64,000 nucleotides of DNA, taken from the NCBI RefSeq assembly GCF_904849725.1, contig NC_058520.1:538956083-539020082 (forward strand). Reading direction: 5' to 3'. A program made the position numbers and the translations under genes. This document shows, piece by piece, positions 56,625 to 64,000 of this stretch (position 1 is its first letter; each line of letters starts with the position of its first letter). The notes beneath the pieces were generated by a model, which was not told the origin of the DNA, did not search any database, and saw only the letters and a list, made by a program, of their open reading frames with translations. This stretch comes from Hordeum vulgare subsp. vulgare (taxonomy: Eukaryota > Streptophyta > Magnoliopsida > Poales > Poaceae).

Positions 56625-59600
56625 CGCACCTAATTCCTGCCCTCACAGCGATTTGAGTTTTTGGCCGTCCATTTTATTGATCTGGGAGTTCCTGACCGTC
56701 AGATTTCTTGTCTAAGTCGGTCTGTTCCGCATGCTATGTAAACTGGCCCAACTGTTCTGTGGGCTGCTGCTCCATGGACCGAAACGGACTCCTTTGGTGC
56801 GTTGGGCCTCGGTGAGCCGGCACCCCATTCGAAGAGGGAGGCCTACTAACGACCGAATCTACTCCACCCCGCAATCGAGCCGAAGAGAGGAGCAGCTAGT
56901 GCCGCTAGGATGGGCTCGAGTCCAGCTGGTGTGGCCGGTTCCATCCATTGAAGACAGGGTGAGGGATGAGATCGAGTCCATCTGGTCGACCCCAGTGACC
57001 GGAGGAGCGGGATCTGGTTGGAGGAAAACAATCCAGTGCGTGATAGAATCACGATGCGTGTGAAGAAAGGTGGGGGCGAAGGAGATAATGGCAGACTCCT
57101 CACCTGCTTGAAACTGCTCTGCTCTCCTTCAAGCTTGCAATAATGGCCCTCCTCTGCTCGAAACTGTTCTGCTCTCTTTGAAGCTCGCAGTCATGACGTA
57201 TTATTCATCATGGCTGGTAAATTTGCAAACCTTTGTTATGCCCAGTGGTATTATATAATTCTTCCCTCTCTGGTTGTGTATGCAGACCCTACTCAAGCAT
57301 CTATATCTTCCTCAGCGACCGACGCCCCGACTGATCAAAATGAGAGACGGACGGTCGGTCCGCTTGAAAAGAGAGACAGATGGTCTCTGAGCGATGTGGC
57401 GGAGGGGTGGAGGTTTGTCTTTGCCGACCCTATGACATTCCTGGTTGCTGATGTAGGTCGCTCACCTGACTTAGGGAAGGCGTTGCGGCTGTTCGGTGAA
57501 GCGGGCAGATGAAGCTGATGTGCTTTGTTCATAGAAACAATGCATCAACAGTTCCTGGAAGCGCTGATATGTTCCACTCGCCGGCGCCGTGATTAATGGA
57601 GTAAGTTACTGTTTCCGCAACCTCCAGCTTTTTCAGTATATGCACCTGCATATGTTTCTCTGATGCTCTCCTGTCTCGTTCTTATGGTTCTTGTCTAGCT
57701 AGGTGGCCCCTCTATCTTCATTTCTATTTTCCAGTACAATCACTTCTTTGACCCAACAATTCCATTGTGCTAATTTCTTTCCAATCTCAAATTTGTACAG
57801 TTGGTTTTCATCCTGGTTCTTGAGGCAACTTCTGAAGTTTTGCTCTCAATTTTGGTTTGATGAGATATTCACTTGCAAAGCTACCGCCCAGGTAAATTAA
57901 TTAGTTCCCATGGGTTTGGATACCTCATCTCTTCATGTTTTGAGATTATGCATTGGTCTAGAAATACATATTTAAAGTAAATGGCAAGCTTTTACATGAA
58001 GCACTTTCGGTGATCCTAAGGAATTGCTACAGAAAAGTAGAATATGATATTGAGGTTCATTCTCTTCCTTTCTGCATTTCCTTGAATAATGTGCGCTCAA
58101 TTAGCTCAACCAGATAGCAAGGTATGTGTTGTTTCTCTGATCCCATAATATTGGGTTACCAGCTACCATCTTCATTTTATCTGTACACTCTGGTGCCTAG
58201 GACGTATCGGGCACAAGTGTTGAGGCTCTGACAAAAAATGTGATTAGTTACTTCTCAATTTTATATTTTTGACTCTCCATGGTTGTGTCCATAATTGCAT
58301 GAACTATTTGCGGCCATGCTCGGTTAACACACCTCTTCTTATTAAACCAGTATAAACATATTGTACTTTCTTCTGATTTTCTTTTTTTGATGAACTTTGA
58401 CAAATGTTCTAAGTGCCTGCAAATTTTCATCATGAGATCACATTCGTGTAAGGCGTGGCAAAAATAAATAAATCAGTGTTTCAAAATGCTTTCAAATGTA
58501 GTTTTTTCAGAGCATCGTTTTTGTTTTTTTGTCACGCCTTACTCAAATGTGATCTCCTGATGAAAATTTGCAAGCACTTGGCACTTTTGTCAAAGTTGAT
58601 CACAAAAACAATTCAGGGTTTTTTGAAATGTTTTGATTTTTTTACTGTTCATGCGGGTGCATTTGAGGCTCGAGTTCAAATACTCCACGTACGCTTGAAA
58701 AGGCTACTTAGGTTTGATGCTAAGCTCTTCTCAGGGGCAAAAGGTATTATTATTTTTGGTTGCTTGACACTACAAACTCTTGGCATTCAGTTAACTATGT
58801 ACCGTCATGTACTCATCCGTACTTATAGCTGAGAATAGTAGAGGTCTTGAATATTGTGATTAGTTAATCTATACTCTGGCTTAGTATCACACTATTATAA
58901 TATGTTGTAATCTAAATTAATCGACTGAAAAAATGAGGCTACGAGACCAATTTGAATGGTGGGACCCATTTGTTTTGTTCTGTGTTCGCTCAGCAAGGAA
59001 GAGCAACAAGAGGTACTTTGTAGTATATTGCACTATACTGGTAACATTTGTTGCCTTAAAACATATTGAAATGATCTGCTATTTAAAGTTTATTCATTTA
59101 GCCTGCTTGTGTGGTCTCATATTTTTGTTGTTGTGGACTCTGGCTCACATACTATCCAATTCTGGTCATTTCATTTTAATCCCTGGACGTTCATGGCCAT
59201 GAGATCGTTGTTTACTATACTACGCACGTGAGCCGAATGCCTTAAGGGGACGCTAATCTCTGGAAGAAAATTGCAGTAAGCTGGTTCATTGGGTCATTGT
59301 CAACCAACCCATTAGAACATTTTTGGCCATACGGGATTGGTCCGTTTTATTGGCATCCGTGATAGATATGGAACTGGAGCGCGACCATTGTTGGGCAGTT
59401 AACTGAGGTTCCTAGAAAATACTCTCTCCCTCCCGGTAAAGAAATGTGTTTGACAGGCAAAACGTCGCTTCGAGAGAAAGAGTGAATGACACCGTTCCTG
59501 TGAGGGAGATGGGAAGATGTGCAACGAGGAGATGCAGACGTTTCAGTTTATGTTACTTATCCTAACACATTTTTTACAAAACCTGCAATTCTATTGTAAA
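56625..59600 (+). other. ~3-kb gene-like insert in element C
   Basis: The composition changes sharply from the surrounding element. The left third (56640-57500) is GC-rich with two frames of 100-110 aa (56731-57063 and 57210-57512) that have no motif. Further right lie possible splice sites such as gcccag^gtaaat near 57891 and agcaag^gtatgt near 58121. A long hairpin lies at 58382-58608. No transposon termini or target duplication could be fixed. It may be captured or degenerate host sequence, or a non-coding transcript unit. The orientation is a guess from the frames and splice-like sites. Confidence 0.4.
58382..58608. repeat. Long imperfect inverted repeat (foldback)
   Basis: Arms 58382-58465 and 58526-58608 are reverse complements with few mismatches (for example gtgatctc.tgatgaaaatttgca in the right arm), separated by a ~60-base loop. 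It could be a small foldback MITE or a precursor of small RNAs. Terminal duplications were not identified. Confidence 0.75.
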
Positions 59601-62384
59601 AATGGACGGAAGCGGCAACACGCGTCTTGAATGATCTAGTTTTTAGAACAAGCAGTTTCAATCAAACACATAGGAAGATAGGGTCTTAATGTTCCGCCTC
59701 CTAACTTTTTATCTCAGGGATAATGTCAACTATAATGAATCATGATCACTTACATCCAACTGGATATATATGTCTGGATCTTTCCCCACTACATGATGCT
59801 TGCCAACTAAAGAATTAATAAATTGGAGTAGGGATGAACATTATTGACTCTTGCATAAAAGTACATGTAGAAAAGTAAATACATAAAAGTTAAAGATAGG
59901 CCCTTCATAGGGGAAGTAGAGGTTGCCATGTGCTTTTTATTTTTGGATGTGCAATATCTTAATGAAAAGGGACGTCACTTTATATTGCCCCTTGTGATGG
60001 CAAACTTTGTTATGCAGTTCGTCGCTTTTATTTCTTCACCATCACAAGTTTGTACAAAGCCTATGTTCCTTCTAAGTAAAGATCATACATATGTATGAGC
60101 AATGTTTATTTCTTTTTGCACCGATGACAACTTACTTGAAGGATCTTATTCAATCCATATGTAGGTATGGTGGACTCTCATGGCAAGAAACTGAGTTTAA
60201 GGGTTATGGATGCACAAGTAGTATCTCTACTTAGTGTGAATTTTTGGGCTAACAAAGGATCTAAAGCAAGCACCACATGTTAGAGGATCCATGACAATAC
60301 AACTTCTATATGAATATAAGCAAACATAACCATTATGTTGTCTTCCTTGTCCAACGTCAACTACTTGATCAAGTTTGAAACTAATTAACTAGGGATCACA
60401 ATCATAGAAGATGTCCAAGATAATATATTTATATGTGAAATCTCCCTTCTTTCAATATTATTTGATGAATTGTGCAAGTGACCAATGTTATGTTTGCTAA
60501 CCTCCAATAAATTGTATTGCTTATACTCTTAGCATGTGAAGTCACTACTCCCCAAGGGACAAGCATATGAATCATATATAATTCACAGTTTATGGCACTC
60601 AATTCATTCAACATTTTATCTTAGAATATAGGTGAGGCACAAGAGTGATCATCAAACTACTCTCAAAAAATATAAGTGGAATTCATAGAGCATTCTTCAA
60701 TGAATATCAAGAGATCAATATACAAGCTCAAAATATATAAGTGAAGCACACGAAGCATTCTACAAAACCATACTCAAAAGATTTAAGTGAAGCACATGAA
60801 GCATTCTATAACTCAACCAAGGATTACTCATACCAGCGTGGTACATAAAATAGAAGTTAATAATAAACACAAAACATGTTCCAAGAATAGCACATGCGAA
60901 CGAATGAAAACTTAGGATCAACATTAGCTTCCGATAATTGTTGACAAAGAGAGGTGGGATGCGTAGCATCCCCAATTTTAGATGCTTGATACTTCTTTTA
61001 ATATTTACTTGGGGAGCCTTGGGAATCCCCAAGCTTGAGATTTTTTATCCTGTTCAATCCTCTCATATCCCGGTTTCACCTAAGTCTCGAAAGCTTCATC
61101 CACACAAAAATTGAAAAGAACTCGTGAGATAGATTAGTACACATAAGAATAAATGAACACTTCATGTACTACCAAGACAAGTTACATAATAATTTTAAAA
61201 CATTAGGTACTGTATACTATCATATTCACAATTTATATCTACCAATATAAGCCATGAAAACTCTAGGACAAGTAGATAACAAAACTATGACAACAATTTG
61301 TCCAAATAGAATAGTGTGTAGTAATCAATTTTAAAAGTGTACTTTTGTATCTCCAAAAATTCTGGAAATTTAAGAAACATTAAAGATTTTTTTATGAAAG
61401 TAATGTGTAAACATTTCACAAACTTCCGGCGATCCAGCAAATTCTCATAATTCAAATACTACACCAGAAGTTTGTGTTTTTGTTCAACACTCCTCACACA
61501 TGCAATTGAAGCATTCTAAAGGCAATTCTTGGACCTTTTTATTGAAAAACATGATTATTAATAACATCTAACAAAGAATAATAAAATAAAATGATGCTCC
61601 AAGCAAAATACATATTATGTGACGAATAAGAATATAGCTCGAAGTAAGGTATAACGATAGTATCGAAGTCCAAAGAGGGGATGCCTTCCGGGGCATCCCA
61701 AAGCTTAGACACTTGAGTATTACTTGTATATTACCTTGGGAGCGCCTCGGGAATCCCCAATATTAGGGTCTTCACGGTAATTATTCTCCTCATATCGGTA
61801 TCACACCTAGAACTAGAAAACTTCAATCACACAAAACTTAAGAGAAACCTCATGAATCCATTAGTATAATAGGCAAATCATAAACTTTAGTTATTATTAT
61901 ACATTGATTCATATTTAACTATTTCATAAGGTACCGTATTCCAACTTTTTCATGGGTTATACCCCCTGTATAATCCATAGCATCCTCAAAAGAAGCAAAC
62001 TATGCAAGCAAAAACAGAATCTGTCTAAAACAGAACAATGTGTAATGATCAGCACAACTACCATACTTCTATAACTCCTTAAATTCTGAAAAAAAATAGA
62101 AAGACCTGGGGAATTTGTATACCAATACTGTGGAATAAATTTAGATCAAAAAAGACATTCCAGTAAAATCATAGAAATTCTGCATTGGACACAAAAATTT
62201 CTTCTTTTACATAGGATTAAATCTATTATCATCCAAGTCATCCCAAAGGATTTACTTTACACATTATTGAAATAGAAGACACAAAACATGATTACTAGAG
62301 TAACTTAATCTTGTTGACACACAAAAACAGAAAGGATAAGTGTTGGGTTCTCTCCCAACAAGCACTTTTCTTTCAAGCCTTTTA
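59601..62384 (-). other. 3' region of element C, resumed
   Basis: 59600-60600 is the reverse complement-like counterpart of G1's 3' region (4380-5350). ATATAAGTGAAGCAC-type repeats stand at about 60671, 60736 and 60782. Two blocks resembling ccccaagctt with ttggga...cctt.ggaatcccc occur near 60960-61040 and 61680-61770, so part of the region is duplicated. Hairpin GTTGGG-ttctct-CCCAAC at 62342-62359. No coding sequence is visible; gag and pol are missing. Confidence 0.65.
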
Positions 62385-63750
62385 GTAATGAGAAAATAAA
62401 ACTACATTGTGCGTATAAAGAGGATAGCTTAGCATGATATTGGAGAACAAATATATGAAAATACTCCTTACCTAAATAAAGTTAGAATACATTAAAATAT
62501 ATTACAAATAGAAAATGTGTAATAATGATGGTATGGTGTGCGTAATTATCCTAGCAATATATAACAAAATTCGTAATCATTCTTGCAATTTTATATGAGG
62601 TAGAGGCATGAGCTAACATACTTTCCGTACTTGGATCATATGAACTTATGATTGGACCTCTAGAAAGCATCTCGACTACTAGAAATCATTAAGGAAAACC
62701 CAAGCATAACATTAAACATCAAGTCCCCTTTACTCCCATACGCAACAATCCCCTTACTCGGGTGTAAGATTATGTCATACTAGCCACCCACTATAAGCGA
62801 ATCATGAATGTATCGCAACACCCTGCAGCGAGAATCCCTCACGTGTGCACGCCACGTAGGGCACCATAGGACAACACCAAAATAAAACATATACTCAAGC
62901 CCATCAATATCAACAATCAACTCAAAGGACAACATAAATCTAATCAAATATCATAGGATGGCAACACATCATTGATTAATAATATCTGGCATGAAACACC
63001 GTGTTCAAGTAGGGGATTACAGCACGGTGCGGGAGAGCGGAGAGCTGAAAAGAGATGAGGAAGGTCATGAAGACGGTGATGTTGTTGAAGACGATCACCA
63101 TGGAGATGGTTCCCCCGGCAGCACTCCGGCACCACCGAGAGAGAGGGGGAGAGAGTCTCCTCCCTTAGGCTTCCTCCTCCATGGCCTCTCCATATATGGG
63201 GAGGTTCTCCCCTCTGGTCCTTGTCCTATATGGCTCTCGGAGGGGTGAGAGCCCCTCTGAGGTTGGATCTCTCTCTCTCTGTTTATCTCCTGTTTTCACT
63301 TCTATTTTTTGGCCCTTCACCGTTTCTGAAATATCTGGAGATCCGTAACTTCGATCGGGCTGAAATTTTGAGGGGATTTTTATCTGGAAATTATCTTTCT
63401 TGTGGCGAAAGAAGGCCCCCGACTGACTTAAGGGGCGGCCACAAGCTATGAGAGCACGTCCACCCCCTAGCCGCCCATGTTACCTTGTGGGGCCCTTGGG
63501 CACCGTGTTGTGTTGATTCTTCTTCTTAAAATTCACATATATTCCAAAAAAAATCTTCGTAAATTTTTTATCATTTTTGGACTTTGTTTGATATAGATTT
63601 TCTGCAAAACAAAAAACCACAAAAAACATGAACTGGCAGTGGACACTGGATAAGAAAGTTAGTCCAAAAATAATATAAAATGTTGCGTGAAGTATATGAA
63701 AGTGGAATATTGGCAAGAATACTTCATAAATTATCGATACGTTGGAGACG
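62385..63750 (-). repeat. Type-II Gypsy LTR of element C, truncated (-)
   Basis: It matches 54910-56243 from tagtaatgagaaaataaaac onward and ends at about 63750 (gatacgttggagacgtgtcg). The LTR's own 3' end, the primer-binding site and gag are lost: at about 62385 mid-LTR sequence joins 3'-region sequence. Hairpin arms CCACAAG (63439-63445) and CTTGTGG (63484-63490). Confidence 0.78.
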
Positions 63751-64000
63751 TGTCGAACTCCTTACTTTCAAGCGATAAATATCGGTGTTAATGCTTGTTA
63801 TTTACTTTGCATATAAATATTGGTCATGGCATGGTGATGAGGTGTGAGTATTTTTATGTCTAAAATGGAATCCTATCATGTTGTTTGAATCGGGGGCGCG
63901 CAATGGTTAAATCCTACCGACCTCCTCCATAGGGGCATGTGCTAGTACTTTGCTTCAAGAGAACTAATAAGGCTTTATAATAAGTATACGATTTCTTTAT
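63751..64000 (+). other. Start of another Gypsy 3' region (+)
   Basis: 63885-63985 (gaatcgggggcgcgcaatggtt ... ctaataaggctttataataagtat) resembles 45810-45920 of element A in the same orientation, so a further element in + orientation begins or is cut at the window edge. Confidence 0.5.

Noticed and set aside
60661..60800. CRISPR-like or satellite array
   Set aside because: Only three imperfect copies inside a retrotransposon 3' region of plant DNA; no spacers.
1..64000. Defence or other operon-like gene system
   Set aside because: No set of co-oriented intact non-transposon genes exists in the window; it is eukaryotic repeat DNA.

Overview
This window is plant nuclear DNA. It almost certainly comes from a Triticeae grass (wheat, Aegilops, barley or rye). 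The evidence is wall-to-wall nested LTR retrotransposons whose LTR starts (tgatacgtc..., tgaaagtgc...), GC-rich U3 blocks and long 3' untranslated regions are typical of that tribe, together with Helitron, MITE and LINE remnants. I found no convincing host protein gene, rRNA, tRNA or CRISPR. Nearly all open reading frames are shadows or decayed transposon coding sequence. Family assignments rest on recognition by eye; none was checked by a search.

Layout. 1-7177 is a decayed Gypsy element on + (G1): an LTR piece fused directly to pol, broken RT/RNase H/integrase, a promoter-like GC block, an intact 172-aa accessory ORF, a long 3' region, and an LTR that is followed by another primer-binding site and gag start. 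7373-8750 holds two LINE-like 3' tails pointing at each other. 8940-18440 is a 498-bp tandem repeat carrying a TATA box and an ATG, split at a unit boundary by an old Copia element (9092-17503) that has gag and an accessory ORF but no recognisable pol. 18640-20179 is a solo Gypsy LTR (-). 20180-27430 is the least repeat-like stretch; it contains a Tourist-like MITE (22023-22407) and a solo Copia LTR with a perfect CAATG duplication (23663-26512). 27440-41100 is AT-rich and carries one Helitron with both ends (34160-37747, -), five further Helitron 5' ends, and a duplicated ~1-kb repeat.

41110-63750 is a nested stack. Gypsy element A (41953-48955, +, duplication ATCCC) sits inside an LTR of element B (-). 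A itself carries a 188-bp MITE in one LTR only. B encodes a decayed gag-protease and no pol, and its two flanking LTRs belong to different families. Next to it lies element C (-), which is interrupted by a ~3-kb gene-like insert containing a long hairpin. Another Gypsy 3' region in + orientation starts at the right edge.

How the parts relate. The Gypsy elements (G1, A, B, C) share a common non-coding architecture despite different LTRs and ORFs: a GC-rich hairpin in U3 before the TATA box, a long 3' region with several polypurine-tract-like copies, a short hairpin after the ORF in A, B and C, and a repeated ATATAAGTGAAGCAC motif. A and B lack pol, so they would have needed enzymes from relatives. 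The best leads for something undescribed are the conserved U3 hairpin, the accessory ORF of G1 behind what looks like a copy of the LTR promoter, and the intact 249-aa orphan ORF that replaces gag-pol in A.
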